Source: Candidatus Chlorohelix allophototropha (lineage in GTDB: Bacteria > Chloroflexota > Chloroflexia > Chloroheliales > Chloroheliaceae). Taken from it: 64,000 bases of DNA. Shown in pieces: positions 35,504 to 43,767 of the stretch; the first letter of the stretch is position 1, and each line of letters begins with the position of its first letter. The position numbers and the translations under genes were made by a program. The stretch covers positions 2,470,934 to 2,534,933 of the forward strand of contig NZ_CP128399.1 in the NCBI RefSeq assembly GCF_030389965.1, written 5' to 3'. The notes under the pieces were generated by a model that saw only the letters and a list, made by a program, of their open reading frames with translations, did not search any database and had not been told where the DNA came from.

Positions 35504-35868
35504 TTTCGAGCCAATCCTCACTTTCAGGACGCATTGTTAAGTTATACGGTTAATCTGCCAAACAATGAGATATTTTACTACAACCGAGACGAATAAACCA
35601 TCTAACGACAGTAGTTATACAGGGCAGATACAAGTTCGGCATAGAAGAAGATGGGGTGGGCTTACTTAATAGTCCACCTCCAGGAAACAGGCGCCATTCC
35701 CACTGTGAGGTACACTAAACCTACTTTGCAATTTTACCCCAAATAGTTGATAATATAACCATTGTTATGACCCCTGAATACCATTTTTCACGGGTCTAAA
35801 CACTTACATTTGCTTTGCGGTAAGAGGTAATAGCCGCACTCATAATCTGAACTCGAGGTAGAGCAGAG
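35504..35868. other. Divergent intergenic region between aspartate kinase and biotin carboxylase genes
   Basis: About 365 bases without a gene. A 7-bp hairpin GTGGGCT/AGTCCAC occurs near 35,655-35,676. On the plus strand TTGCAA (35726-35731) and GATAAT (35749-35754), 17 bases apart, are the likely promoter of the carboxylase operon. I saw no lysine riboswitch signature upstream of the kinase. Confidence 0.4.
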
Positions 35869-37395
35869 ATGTTGAAAAAAGTGCTGATCGCCAACCGTGG
35901 CGAAATTGCTATTAGAGTTATCCGAGCCTGCCGTGACCTCGGTATAGCCACCGTAGCAGTTTTCAGCGAAGCTGACCGCAAAAGCCTTCACGTCCGTTAC
36001 GCTGATGAGGCTTATCTAATAGGACCTGCCCCAGCTAGAGATAGCTACCTGCGAATTGACCGAATAATTAACGCAGCGAAAAAATCGGGAGCAGATGCTG
36101 TCCATCCCGGTTATGGTTTTTTATCTGAACGAGCAGAATTTGCCGAAGCTTGTGTAGAAGCTGGCTTGGTATTTATCGGTCCCCCTGCCGCCGCAATCCG
36201 AAATATGGGTGACAAGGTAATGGCAAAACAACTGGCACGTGCTGCTGGTGTGCCACTTGTTCCCGGTACAGATGCAGAAGCGAAAACCGCGGCAGAAGCG
36301 AAAAGCATTTCAGACGAAATCGGTTATCCTGTATTAATTAAAGCCGCCGCCGGTGGTGGTGGCAAAGGTATGCGCGTAGTGCGTAGCTCGGATGAAATCG
36401 AGTCGGCGTTCGGTGCCGCCACCCGTGAAGCGGCTAATTCCTTTGGCTACGGTGGCGTTTACATCGAGAAATTGTTAGAAAACGTCAAGCACGTCGAAAT
36501 CCAGATAATTGCAGATTCCTTTGGTAATGCTATCCATCTTGGAGAACGTGAATGTAGTATGCAACGCCGTCATCAAAAAATGCTGGAAGAAGCGCCCTCT
36601 ATGGCACTTGATGATGATTTGCGCAGACGTATGGGCGAAGTGGCAGTAGCCGCTGCAAAAAAAGCGAACTATGTCAACGCCGGCACTATTGAATTCCTTG
36701 TCACCAACGACAAGAAATTCTATTTTATGGAAATGAACACTCGTCTCCAAGTTGAGCATCCTGTTACCGAACTCATCACTGGAGTCGATATTGTTACCGA
36801 ACAATTAAAAATAGCCTCAGGCTTACCCCTCAGCTACAAACAGGAAGACATTGTTCTTAAAGGTTGGGCTATCGAATGCCGGATCACAGCGGAAGACCCT
36901 TTTAATAACTTCCTGCCTTCGATTGGTATAATTGAGCGCAATGTATCCCCCAATGGACCGGGCATAAGACTTGATAGTGCGGTTTTCGATGGGTATGAAG
37001 TATCGCTTTATTACGACCCAATGATCTCGAAATTAATTACCTATGGCAATGATCGTTTGCAAGCAATTGAACGTATGCAACGGGCGTTGCGCGAATATCG
37101 TCTGTATGGTATCAAAACCACCATACCTTTCCATCAACAATTGCTGGCTTCCGAAGCTTTCCAAAGTGGCGAATTTTATACCACTTCACTGGAAACCAAC
37201 GCGACCCTAAAGCCTAACCAGCAATATCGTCCAATTGAACCTGTGCTAGCAGCAATTGCCGGAGCCTTGATAGAAGAAACCGTCCAAAACGAAGAGCGTC
37301 AAGGTAAAGGTGTAGCACATTCTATTGTAAACGGAAATGTTGAAAAGTCTGGATGGAAAGAAGTAGCGCGACGTGAAGTGCTGCGACGCGGTTAA
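35869..37395 (+). CDS. Acetyl/propionyl-CoA carboxylase, biotin carboxylase subunit
   Basis: The 508-residue ATP-grasp enzyme carboxylates biotin on a carrier protein. LIANRGEIAIRVIRACRDLGI, the glycine-rich loop KAAAGGGGKGMR, ECSMQRRHQK and FMEMNTRLQVEHPVTE are canonical. The last ~55 residues (from about NQQYRPIEPV) extend beyond typical AccC, as in PCC alpha-like proteins. ATG 35869 follows GAGGTAGAG. It leads a run with a biotin carrier and methylmalonyl-CoA mutase, so propionyl-CoA is the likely substrate. The beta (carboxyltransferase) subunit is not here. Confidence 0.9.
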   Translation: MLKKVLIANRGEIAIRVIRACRDLGIATVAVFSEADRKSLHVRYADEAYLIGPAPARDSYLRIDRIINAAKKSGADAVHPGYGFLSERAEFAEACVEAGLVFIGPPAAAIRNMGDKVMAKQLARAAGVPLVPGTDAEAKTAAEAKSISDEIGYPVLIKAAAGGGGKGMRVVRSSDEIESAFGAATREAANSFGYGGVYIEKLLENVKHVEIQIIADSFGNAIHLGERECSMQRRHQKMLEEAPSMALDDDLRRRMGEVAVAAAKKANYVNAGTIEFLVTNDKKFYFMEMNTRLQVEHPVTELITGVDIVTEQLKIASGLPLSYKQEDIVLKGWAIECRITAEDPFNNFLPSIGIIERNVSPNGPGIRLDSAVFDGYEVSLYYDPMISKLITYGNDRLQAIERMQRALREYRLYGIKTTIPFHQQLLASEAFQSGEFYTTSLETNATLKPNQQYRPIEPVLAAIAGALIEETVQNEERQGKGVAHSIVNGNVEKSGWKEVARREVLRRG

Positions 37396-37434
37396 CTAAA
37401 AGCGGTATTTGAACTTCTAGTCAGGGAAAAGCAT

Positions 37435-37950
37435 ATGATATATTATTGCAAAGCAGGCGATCAAGAATTCAAGCTTGAACTAATTACCGACTCCACCGGG
37501 AATACTACTGTAAAATTACCAGATGGAAGAGAGTGGGCGGTCGACTTTACCCGTGTAATCGGAAACAAACACTATTCGATGCTGGTGGATAATAAATCAC
37601 ACGTAGTTTATATGAATACTCGCGAAGGTGCCGATTATCAAGTTTCAATAGATGGGCAGCCTTATTCTATAAGCGTTGAAACCGAGCGTCAGCATCGTTT
37701 CGCAGGCTTGACACAGGCTTCAGCAATAGACTCAGGTGAAATCAAAATTAAAGCGCCAATGCCCGGGCTGGTTACTATTATTGGGGTAAAACCGGGAGAT
37801 CAGGTGGAGCAAGGACAACGAATAATAGTGCTTGAAGCCATGAAAATGGAAAATGAATTGAAAGCGCCTCGTCAAGGCGTTATCAAAGAAATTATGGTTA
37901 GCGCAGGGCAGACTGTCGAACAAAACAAAGTTCTGCTTATCCTAGAATAA
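37435..37950 (+). CDS. Biotin carboxyl carrier protein (biotinyl domain)
   Basis: The 171-residue protein ends in a biotinyl domain with EAMKMEN, Lys137 being the biotinylation site, inside IKAPMPGLVTIIGVKPGD and TVEQNKVLLILE. Its first ~95 residues are beta-rich and resemble the BT-like linker region of PCC alpha chains. Here the carrier is separate from the carboxylase, 39 bases downstream of it. GGGAAAAG precedes the ATG. Confidence 0.88.
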   Translation: MIYYCKAGDQEFKLELITDSTGNTTVKLPDGREWAVDFTRVIGNKHYSMLVDNKSHVVYMNTREGADYQVSIDGQPYSISVETERQHRFAGLTQASAIDSGEIKIKAPMPGLVTIIGVKPGDQVEQGQRIIVLEAMKMENELKAPRQGVIKEIMVSAGQTVEQNKVLLILE

Positions 37951-38053
37951 CTATTTTTAAGGAACTTATTGACTCCGCAGGTTTAATGCCTGCATAATTT
38001 CCACAATATGGCAATAAAGCAAGGTCAAAATTAAACTTGGTAGGAGCATAAAG

Positions 38054-39715
38054 ATGTCCACCTCTGGCGAAATTACCAGTAAAAGAGAACAGTGGGAAGA
38101 ACAGTCGGTAAAACCGGTCTTGAAGAAATCTCCCGAACGCAAGGCAAATTTCCAGACTAATAGTGGCTTAGCATTAAAACGACTATACACGCCCGAAGAC
38201 CTGCAAAATCAAGATTACGAGAAAGAACTGGGTTACCCCGGACAATATCCCTTCACCCGTGGGGTTCAATCAACCATGTATCGCGGCAGGTTCTGGACAA
38301 TGCGCCAGTACGCCGGATTCGGTAGCGCCGAAGAGTCCAATAACCGTTATCATTACCTATTAGGTCAGGGACAAACCGGTCTCTCGGTAGCGTTCGATTT
38401 GCCTACCCAAATGGGCTACGATGCAGATCATTCGATGTCGGATGGCGAAGTGGGTAAAGTTGGGGTGAGTATCTGCTCATTGGATGATATGGAAGTTTTG
38501 CTAAAGGGCTTGCCACTCGACAAGATTACTACCTCGATGACCATTAACTCCACCGCCTCGGTGTTGTTAGCGCTCTATATCGCCGTAGCCAAAAAGAACG
38601 GCGTACCGCTTAGTAAAATTGGTGGCACAGTCCAAAACGACATCCTCAAAGAGTACGTAGCACGCGGCACTTATATCTATCCATCTCGCCCAAGTATGCG
38701 CCTGATTACCGATATGATTGCCTTCTGCACTAACGAAGTGCCGAACTGGAATACTATCAGTATCAGCGGTTATCATATCCGCGAAGCCGGAAGCACTGCC
38801 GTACAGGAAGTAGCTTTTACCCTTGCTAACGGCATTGCCTATGTGGAAGCGGCAATTGCCAGTGGACAAGACGTTGATAAATTCGCTTCACGCCTTAGCT
38901 TCTTCTTCAATGCCCATAACGAATTTCTGGAAGAAGTAGCTAAATTCCGCGCCGCCCGCCGACTGTGGGCGAAAATTATGCGCAATCGTTTCAAAGCCCA
39001 GAACCCCCAGAGTTGGATGTTGCGTTTCCACACCCAAACCGCCGGTTCTATGCTAACCGCGCAACAGCCTGAAAATAATATTGTGCGGGTTACGCTCCAA
39101 GCGCTAGCATCTGTCCTCGGTGGAACTCAATCTCTGCATACCAACAGTATGGATGAGGCATTGGCGCTACCTACGGAAAAGGCAGTGCGTATAGCCCTAC
39201 GTACTCAGCAAATCCTAGCTTACGAAAGTGGAGTTGCAGATACAATTGACCCGTTGGCAGGCAGCTACATGGTAGAAGCGCTCACTGACGAAATAGAGCA
39301 AAAAGCCCAAGAATATCTCGATAAAATCGATGAGATGGGCGGCACGCTCAAAGCGTTGGATCGAGGCTTTTTCCACAATGAAATAGAGGACGCAGCCTAT
39401 CGCTGGCAGGAAGAAGTAGAAACCGGACAGCGTATAATCGTGGGCGTTAACAAATTTGCAACGGATGAAACCGCCACGGTTGATCGTCTAAAGTTGAATC
39501 CTGCGCTACGTGCTGAACAGATTGTACGCCTGAATGCACTGAAAGCCCGCCGAAATAGTGAGGTCGCTACAGCGAAACTAGAAGCCCTGAAAACTGCGGC
39601 TGAAGGTACTGATAACCTGATGCCCTATATAATTGATTGCGTTGAAAACCTTATAACACTGGGCGAGATTTGCAACACCCTACGCGGAGTATTCGGGGTG
39701 TACCGTCCTTCCTAA
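38054..39715 (+). CDS. Methylmalonyl-CoA mutase large subunit (catalytic barrel only)
   Basis: The 553-residue protein is the acyl-CoA-binding TIM barrel of methylmalonyl-CoA mutase, which converts methylmalonyl-CoA to succinyl-CoA. [31 protein letters not shown] and [18 protein letters not shown] are diagnostic. The C-terminal cobalamin-binding domain is missing, as in two-gene mutases, so a separate B12 subunit should exist elsewhere. RBS: GGTAGGAG before ATG 38054. The gene follows the carboxylase and carrier, making a propionyl-CoA to succinyl-CoA route. Confidence 0.93.
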   Translation: MSTSGEITSKREQWEEQSVKPVLKKSPERKANFQTNSGLALKRLYTPEDLQNQDYEKELGYPGQYPFTRGVQSTMYRGRFWTMRQYAGFGSAEESNNRYHYLLGQGQTGLSVAFDLPTQMGYDADHSMSDGEVGKVGVSICSLDDMEVLLKGLPLDKITTSMTINSTASVLLALYIAVAKKNGVPLSKIGGTVQNDILKEYVARGTYIYPSRPSMRLITDMIAFCTNEVPNWNTISISGYHIREAGSTAVQEVAFTLANGIAYVEAAIASGQDVDKFASRLSFFFNAHNEFLEEVAKFRAARRLWAKIMRNRFKAQNPQSWMLRFHTQTAGSMLTAQQPENNIVRVTLQALASVLGGTQSLHTNSMDEALALPTEKAVRIALRTQQILAYESGVADTIDPLAGSYMVEALTDEIEQKAQEYLDKIDEMGGTLKALDRGFFHNEIEDAAYRWQEEVETGQRIIVGVNKFATDETATVDRLKLNPALRAEQIVRLNALKARRNSEVATAKLEALKTAAEGTDNLMPYIIDCVENLITLGEICNTLRGVFGVYRPS

Positions 39716-39760
39716 GTCTTATACGACTCTAACACAACGATTAGCCCGGTTAAATTCAGC

Positions 39761-39772
39761 CTATGCTATAAT
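39761..39772 (+). promoter_or_regulatory. Extended -10 promoter of the Trypco2-like gene
   Basis: CTATGCTATAAT contains TGn-TATAAT (39767-39772). The same TATGCTATAAT string occurs before the ECF sigma gene at 43716-43726, and ATGCTATATT before the gene at 40412. No good -35 is seen, as is allowed for extended -10 promoters. Confidence 0.6.
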
Positions 39773-39831
39773 GGCGAACACCGGGCTTTAATATAGCGCG
39801 AATTATAGTTAAAAAGGAGCGATAAATTACG

Positions 39832-40146
39832 ATGGGCATTCAAATTGCAGTTTTAACCGGCAAGCCGGAAGAAAAGAAAAAGGGCGGCGTCGGTATAATG
39901 CGACAAGCCGAGACTGAAAAGGAAGAAAAGCATCCTGAAGTTAGCCTGGCTGAGCTTGTCAGCAGTGTACTGGCACAGGTTGGAGCAGGAGTAAGCGTCG
40001 AAACCGAAGTAGAAATTGAAATTACCGGAGTAGTGGAATTCGCCGACAAAGATGGCAAAATTGGCGCTACCTTTGATATTGGCAATGAAACTCCCGGTAG
40101 CCGCGCAATGAAGCTGAAGCTGAAAAGCAAGGTAACCCCTAAGTAA
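39832..40146 (+). CDS. Small protein with Trypco2-like domain
   Basis: The 104-residue acidic/basic protein has a charged N-terminus (KPEEKKKGG, ETEKEEKHPE) followed by SLAELVSSVLAQVGAG, then alternating strand sequence (VETEVEIEITGVVEFADKD, IGATFDIGNE, AMKLKLKSKV). This helix-plus-strands order resembles the trypsin-co-occurring domain 2 reported in predicted conflict systems, though no trypsin-like gene is nearby. RBS AAGGAGC lies 12 bases before the ATG. It has its own promoter and terminator. Family assignment is by eye and uncertain. Confidence 0.5.
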   Translation: MGIQIAVLTGKPEEKKKGGVGIMRQAETEKEEKHPEVSLAELVSSVLAQVGAGVSVETEVEIEITGVVEFADKDGKIGATFDIGNETPGSRAMKLKLKSKVTPK

Positions 40147-40159
40147 TATAAATCGATGG

Positions 40160-40187
40160 CGGCAGGCTCGTTCCTGCCGTTTTTTTT
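40160..40187 (+). terminator. Rho-independent terminator
   Basis: CGGCAGG (40160-40166) pairs with CCTGCCG (40173-40179), followed by eight T residues. It isolates the Trypco2-like gene. Confidence 0.92.
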
Positions 40188-40236
40188 GTCCGCTTTCCCT
40201 ACGAGAAATAGGTCTAAAGTCCAATAAATTTCATGG

Positions 40237-40264
40237 TTGACAGTTTCTAATATCATGCTATATT
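40237..40264 (+). promoter_or_regulatory. Strong promoter upstream of the 109-residue protein gene
   Basis: TTGACA (40237-40242), 16 bases, TATATT (40259-40264), with an extended TGC before the -10. This is the best consensus match in the window. It would give a leader of about 140 bases that begins with the small hairpin GGTAGT-gta-ACTGCC (40277-40291). Confidence 0.8.
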
Positions 40265-40411
40265 TAATCGTGCAGAGGTAGTGTAACTGCCACTCAAAAG
40301 CATCACAATAGCAATTCCTGAAGGGTTGTTAACTCAAATTAAATAATTTGGGCACTCTTCAAAAACTATTTATCAATGGATTTTTTATGGCAAGACAGAA
40401 AGGAGCAGAAG

Positions 40412-40741
40412 ATGTCGAATTTAATACATTCAAATAGCATCTTCGCGACCCAACTGAATAGCCTGAACGGCAGCCGAATACGGCTCGGCAACGCAGGATT
40501 TGCGTACGCCGAAGTACGCGGCATTGCCATGCCTTCCATTGATAGTGGCACGCCATGCATCACCGCTGCGTTCAATGGCAAAGTAGGTGGGGGGACTCCG
40601 TCCTTCACACGGAAGCCGGGTAGCGATGGATTGCTAGGTAATAACGGATTAATTAACAAAAGCATATTCGATCATAACCCTTATCCAGTGGGGTTGTACC
40701 ATTCGCCGCAAACAGCATCAGGAGGAGGTACAACCAGCTAA
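40412..40741 (+). CDS. Uncharacterised Gly/Ser/Asn-rich small protein
   Basis: The 109-residue protein is rich in Gly, Ser and Asn and ends in TASGGGTTS. I recognise no family. Notable stretches are NGSRIRLGNAGFAYAEVRG, GKVGGGTPSFTRKPGSDG and a single Cys49. No signal peptide or membrane helix is seen. ATG 40412 follows AAGGAG and is preferred over an upstream in-frame ATG at 40376. Tandem TAA stops end it. A consensus promoter implies high expression. It precedes a multi-hairpin RNA region. A structural or peptide-precursor role is conceivable but unsupported. Confidence 0.65.
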   Translation: MSNLIHSNSIFATQLNSLNGSRIRLGNAGFAYAEVRGIAMPSIDSGTPCITAAFNGKVGGGTPSFTRKPGSDGLLGNNGLINKSIFDHNPYPVGLYHSPQTASGGGTTS

Positions 40742-40868
40742 TAAGCCGTAAGGCTGCTACCGGGAAATCCGGTAAAGCCAAAACACAGCTTAATAGATTT
40801 GTACTAACCTACAAATCTAAACACTGGTCGAGGGTGTAAGTTCCGAAAGGGAATTACACCTTTTTTGT
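40742..40868 (+). ncRNA. Putative structured RNA of four consecutive hairpins
   Basis: Between two small genes the plus strand folds locally four times: AGCC-gtaa-GGCT (40744-40755), ACCGG-gaaat-CCGGT (40759-40773), TAGATTTGT/ACAAATCTA (40794-40819) and the terminator stem (40833-40860). The first loop, GUAA, is a GNRA tetraloop. The density of perfect stems in 125 bases exceeds what a simple spacer shows. It could be a 3' UTR-derived small RNA or a regulatory leader. It matches no RNA family I know. Confidence 0.45.
40833..40866 (+). terminator. Terminator/attenuator between the 109- and 89-residue protein genes
   Basis: GGTGTAA (40833-40839) pairs with TTACACC (40854-40860) and TTCC with GGAA inside, followed by six T residues. 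With no clear promoter between it and the next gene, partial read-through may set the level of the downstream protein. Confidence 0.85.
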
Positions 40869-40904
40869 TTGCCAAAGATATCAAACACAGGAGAACATAT
40901 AACC

Positions 40905-41174
40905 ATGTTTGACAACGAGATAAATGAGTTAATGACTCAAACGATCATTGCCGACCGCACCTTCAATAACAAACGTGCGCTCAACCGTTTCTTGAAAACC
41001 CTTACTCCTGCGCAAATCGTCGAAACCCAGATAATGGTCGATGATGAGATGTTCGTGGTTTTCTTCCCGGTAAGCGCCACTTCTTCCGAGCGACACTTCG
41101 ATACCAACGAGGTAGCGGGTGCCGCTTCGGCAAAAACGCCAATGGTTCGCGCAAGGGTTGAAGTACCTATCTAG
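40905..41174 (+). CDS. Uncharacterised small protein
   Basis: The 89-residue soluble protein begins with an acidic helix region (DNEINELMTQTIIADRTF). An NKRALNRFLKTLTPAQIVE segment follows that could be helical, then a short strand-rich part (DDEMFVVFFPVSA), ending in RARVEVPI. No family is recognised. ATG at 40905 follows AGGAGAA; an earlier in-frame TTG at 40869 lies in the terminator T-tract and is rejected. It sits in the middle of the small-gene locus. Confidence 0.6.
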   Translation: MFDNEINELMTQTIIADRTFNNKRALNRFLKTLTPAQIVETQIMVDDEMFVVFFPVSATSSERHFDTNEVAGAASAKTPMVRARVEVPI

Positions 41175-41270
41175 GTCTTGTCACCCGATAGTTTGTAAGA
41201 AATAAGCAGTATTAGTGAAACAATAGGTAGTGTAGCAGTGTCAGATAAGAGCAGAGGAGATAAAAAACAT

Positions 41271-41384
41271 ATGGATAAGACAATGATCAGACTCAAAATT
41301 ATGGGAATATGCGTGGCAACATCAATTTTTATTGTGGTGATGTTGCTAATGCTGGTAGTTCTCGCCTGGCCTCACACATTTTAA
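41271..41384 (+). CDS. Single-transmembrane microprotein (37 residues)
   Basis: The 37-residue open frame has a basic start (MDKTMIRLK) and one hydrophobic helix of about 23 residues (from IMGICVATS to LMLVVLAW), then PHTF. The ribosome binding site AGAGGAG is 12 bases upstream. The Lys/Arg N-terminus predicts an N-in membrane protein. Its size and position in a run of small genes make it a real candidate despite the length. Small membrane peptides include toxins and regulators of membrane proteins; no choice can be made. Confidence 0.5.
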   Translation: MDKTMIRLKIMGICVATSIFIVVMLLMLVVLAWPHTF

Positions 41385-41400
41385 CTTCTGGAGGGCAAGC

Positions 41401-41499
41401 ATGAGAATTAACTGGATTTTGGAGAGCCATGTTGTTGGAACATACTGTCGTGGCTCTCTCTCCAACATCTACTCCCGCATAAATAGCGCAATCCTCTAA
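41401..41499 (+). other. Hairpin element overlapping a possible 32-codon frame
   Basis: After GGAGGGCAAGC an ATG opens a 32-codon frame starting MRINWILESH. The same DNA is strongly self-complementary: GAGAGCCA (41422-41429) pairs with TGGCTCTC (41451-41458), with an inner ATGTT/AACAT pair and a competing TTGGA/TCCAA pairing with downstream TCCAACAT. Alternative pairings are typical of attenuators or translated leaders. I treat it as an RNA element and keep the peptide as a possibility because its ribosome binding site is good. Confidence 0.4.
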
Positions 41500-41523
41500 A
41501 ATTATTCCAATTTCAAATAAGTG

Positions 41524-42633
41524 TTATGTAAAGTTGTAAGTGCCTGCTAAATGACGCTTCAAGGTTTCCTCGTTCACTTCATAGCCAATACCAGGATTAT
41601 CGGTAGGAACGGTGATACGCCCATTGGGAGCTAATACCCTCGGCTGAGTCAGGTCTTCTTCAAAATATTTATCGCTACCGGAAACATCACCGGGCATAGA
41701 AAAGTTCGGCAAGCTACACAAAGCAACATTATGCGCGCGCCCGATTCCGTATTCATGCATACCGCCGCACCACACCGGCACGTCGTATTGCTGGCATACA
41801 TCATGGATTTTACGCGCCTCAAGCAACCCACCCACTCTACCGGGTTTGATATTTATGACCCGGCAGCTACCCAATTCGAGAGCGTGACGAGCATTCTCCA
41901 CCGAATGGATACTCTCATCAAGGCAAACCGGAGTCTCAAGTTCTCGTTGGAGAAGCGCGTGATCTACTATATCATCATACGCTAAGGGTTGTTCTATCAT
42001 CGCCAAGTTAAAACGATCAAACTGCTTGAGATGTGCTATATCTTTTAGCGTATAGGCTGAATTGGCATCGGCGGTAAGCGGCACATCTGGATAATGCCGT
42101 CGCACCTCCGCCAACACTGTAAGGTCACGACCGGGCTTTATCTTGAGTTTGATACGTTTATAGCCTTCCGCCAGATATTTTTCAATCTTTGAGAGAAGCG
42201 TATTGATATCCGGTTCGATGCCGAGGCTTACCCCGCTTTCAATGTAAGGGCGAGTGCCGCCTAACATTTTTGAAAGCGAAATCCCTCGACTTTTTGCCAG
42301 CAAATCCCACACCGCCATTTCCAATCCGGCTTTGGCAAAATTATTGCCGCGCACCCACTCATAAAAGCCCGTGAATTCTTCGACCGTATCGAAAGATTTG
42401 CCGAGAATGGCAGGAATAAGAAAATCGCGTTGCATGTGAAGGCAGGTTTCGAGGGTTTCGGGGCAATAGTCCGGTTTACTAGGGCTGGCAGTTTCGCCCC
42501 AACCGATTGCCCCGCTTTCATCGTAAAGCTTGATGATTAGGTGATTTAATTCGGATTTGCGACCAAAGCTGGTTTCAAAAGCATCTTTCAAATTCATTCG
42601 GACGTGATAGAGTTCTATTCGAACCAGCTTCAT
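41524..42633 (-). CDS. menC: o-Succinylbenzoate synthase / N-acylamino acid racemase family (enolase superfamily)
   Basis: The 369-residue protein has the enolase-superfamily layout: a capping domain and a barrel with KLKIKP (the KxK general base), TADANSAY, IEQPL, CLDESI and NIKPGRVGGLLEA as metal and acid/base positions. WCGGMHEYGIGRAHN is typical of the MenC-2/NSAR subgroup. The enzyme makes o-succinylbenzoate in menaquinone synthesis; some relatives are N-succinylamino acid racemases, and the sequence alone does not separate them. No other men genes are adjacent. It follows the PIG-L gene by 26 bases. Confidence 0.8.
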   Translation of the reverse strand: MKLVRIELYHVRMNLKDAFETSFGRKSELNHLIIKLYDESGAIGWGETASPSKPDYCPETLETCLHMQRDFLIPAILGKSFDTVEEFTGFYEWVRGNNFAKAGLEMAVWDLLAKSRGISLSKMLGGTRPYIESGVSLGIEPDINTLLSKIEKYLAEGYKRIKLKIKPGRDLTVLAEVRRHYPDVPLTADANSAYTLKDIAHLKQFDRFNLAMIEQPLAYDDIVDHALLQRELETPVCLDESIHSVENARHALELGSCRVINIKPGRVGGLLEARKIHDVCQQYDVPVWCGGMHEYGIGRAHNVALCSLPNFSMPGDVSGSDKYFEEDLTQPRVLAPNGRITVPTDNPGIGYEVNEETLKRHLAGTYNFT

Positions 42634-42659
42634 TTCGCGTATCCTTCCCTTTTGTATTT

Positions 42660-43550
42660 CTAGCGAATCCCGGCAAAAAGGTCGTCTTCCATTCCCATAT
42701 TCTCAGGATCGGTAACGCCCGATTTGCCTTGCGCTAAATGATAATACTCGTAGCCCATGCCTTCTTTAAGCATTTCAGGAGGCATTTTGTACCACATACT
42801 ATCCGGCGAAATTTGGGTTTTGTGGACGCTAAAAGCTTTGAGCTTCTGGTCGAAATATTCGCGCGCATCATAGCGGGTGGTAACGGTGGCATCAGGGTCA
42901 CCCATCGACTCAAAATCCATTTCCGGGTTACTCCACGGACCGTCGATTCCCATAGAACGCGCCTTTTCCGCTGCCATCTTGAACATAGAAATAGGTAATG
43001 CGGTGTAATAGAGCTTGGAAGGTTGCCACGGTTCAAGACCAAGATCGGGATAAAAGCGTTTGTCTCCGGCAGCATTAAAAGCTATAAGAGCAACCCGATG
43101 TGCTTGCACATGATCTGGATGCCCATAACCGCCCCATTGGTTATAGGTAGCTATAACTTGGGGGCGAAACTCGCGGATATACTTTACCAGACGTTTAACC
43201 GCATCATCAAAATTTGCCTGATAGAAACTTTCGGGATTTGTATTAGGCTCGGTGCCAACCATCCCGCTATCTCTAAAATCGAGGAAGCGCAACTCGCTTA
43301 TGCCCAAAATCGCTACCGCCTCGCGCAATTCGCCTTCCCGCACTTTCCCCAAGTTTGCCGCTACCTCTTGGCGGGCTGCTTCATCCAACGTAGGATCAAC
43401 AATATCGCCTGCTTCGCCTCTGGTTGCTGTCACCAATATGGTACGCACCCCTTCGGCAGAAAGACGCGCCATTGTGCCGCCTGTACCAAAAACTTCATCA
43501 TCCGGGTGGGCATGTACCGCCATAAAAGTCAACGGGATATTATCAGCCAT
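42660..43550 (-). CDS. PIG-L/LmbE family zinc deacetylase, Mca/MshB-like
   Basis: The 296-residue protein carries the zinc motif AHPDDEVFGTGGTMARL near residue 14 and the second His motif GHPDHVQAHRVA. VTATRGEAGDIVDP is typical of the mycothiol-conjugate-amidase/MshB-like subgroup. Members remove acetyl groups from GlcNAc-linked compounds. The substrate is not known here; low-molecular-weight thiol metabolism is one option. It is first in a pair with the menC-type gene. Confidence 0.8.
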   Translation of the reverse strand: MADNIPLTFMAVHAHPDDEVFGTGGTMARLSAEGVRTILVTATRGEAGDIVDPTLDEAARQEVAANLGKVREGELREAVAILGISELRFLDFRDSGMVGTEPNTNPESFYQANFDDAVKRLVKYIREFRPQVIATYNQWGGYGHPDHVQAHRVALIAFNAAGDKRFYPDLGLEPWQPSKLYYTALPISMFKMAAEKARSMGIDGPWSNPEMDFESMGDPDATVTTRYDAREYFDQKLKAFSVHKTQISPDSMWYKMPPEMLKEGMGYEYYHLAQGKSGVTDPENMGMEDDLFAGIR

Positions 43551-43715
43551 TTATGAATATTTCCTCTCAAAATATGTGTCCAATATAATGAACTTTGCGC
43601 CCCTTCTTTTTACAAATCTGGCGCAAGTAATAGTATATCCTTTTTTTAAAGAAACGGAGGGTGTATTAACCGACTCTTTAGAAAAAGATAAATATAACCG
43701 ATTAACGAAACCTTT

Positions 43716-43726
43716 TATGCTATAAT
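43716..43726 (+). promoter_or_regulatory. Extended -10 promoter of the ECF sigma gene
   Basis: TATGCTATAAT (43716-43726) is the same extended -10 string found before the Trypco2-like gene. Transcription would start near 43733, giving a 35-base leader. Confidence 0.6.
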
Positions 43727-43767
43727 TTCGTAAAAATTATAGCTGACTAAGCAAAAGGATAATTTCA

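Noticed and set aside
35504-35868. Lysine riboswitch upstream of aspartate kinase
   Set aside because: The conserved core sequences were not seen; only one small hairpin is present.
40376-40411. Upstream start for the 109-residue protein (12 extra residues)
   Set aside because: The ATG at 40412 has AAGGAG at proper spacing; the upstream ATG does not.
40366-40665. Minus-strand frame opposite the 109-residue protein gene
   Set aside because: It has no ribosome binding site, and the promoter, RBS and terminators all point to the plus strand.
43252-43725. 157-residue plus-strand frame opposite the PIG-L gene
   Set aside because: It lies mostly antisense to a canonical PIG-L enzyme and has no translation signals.
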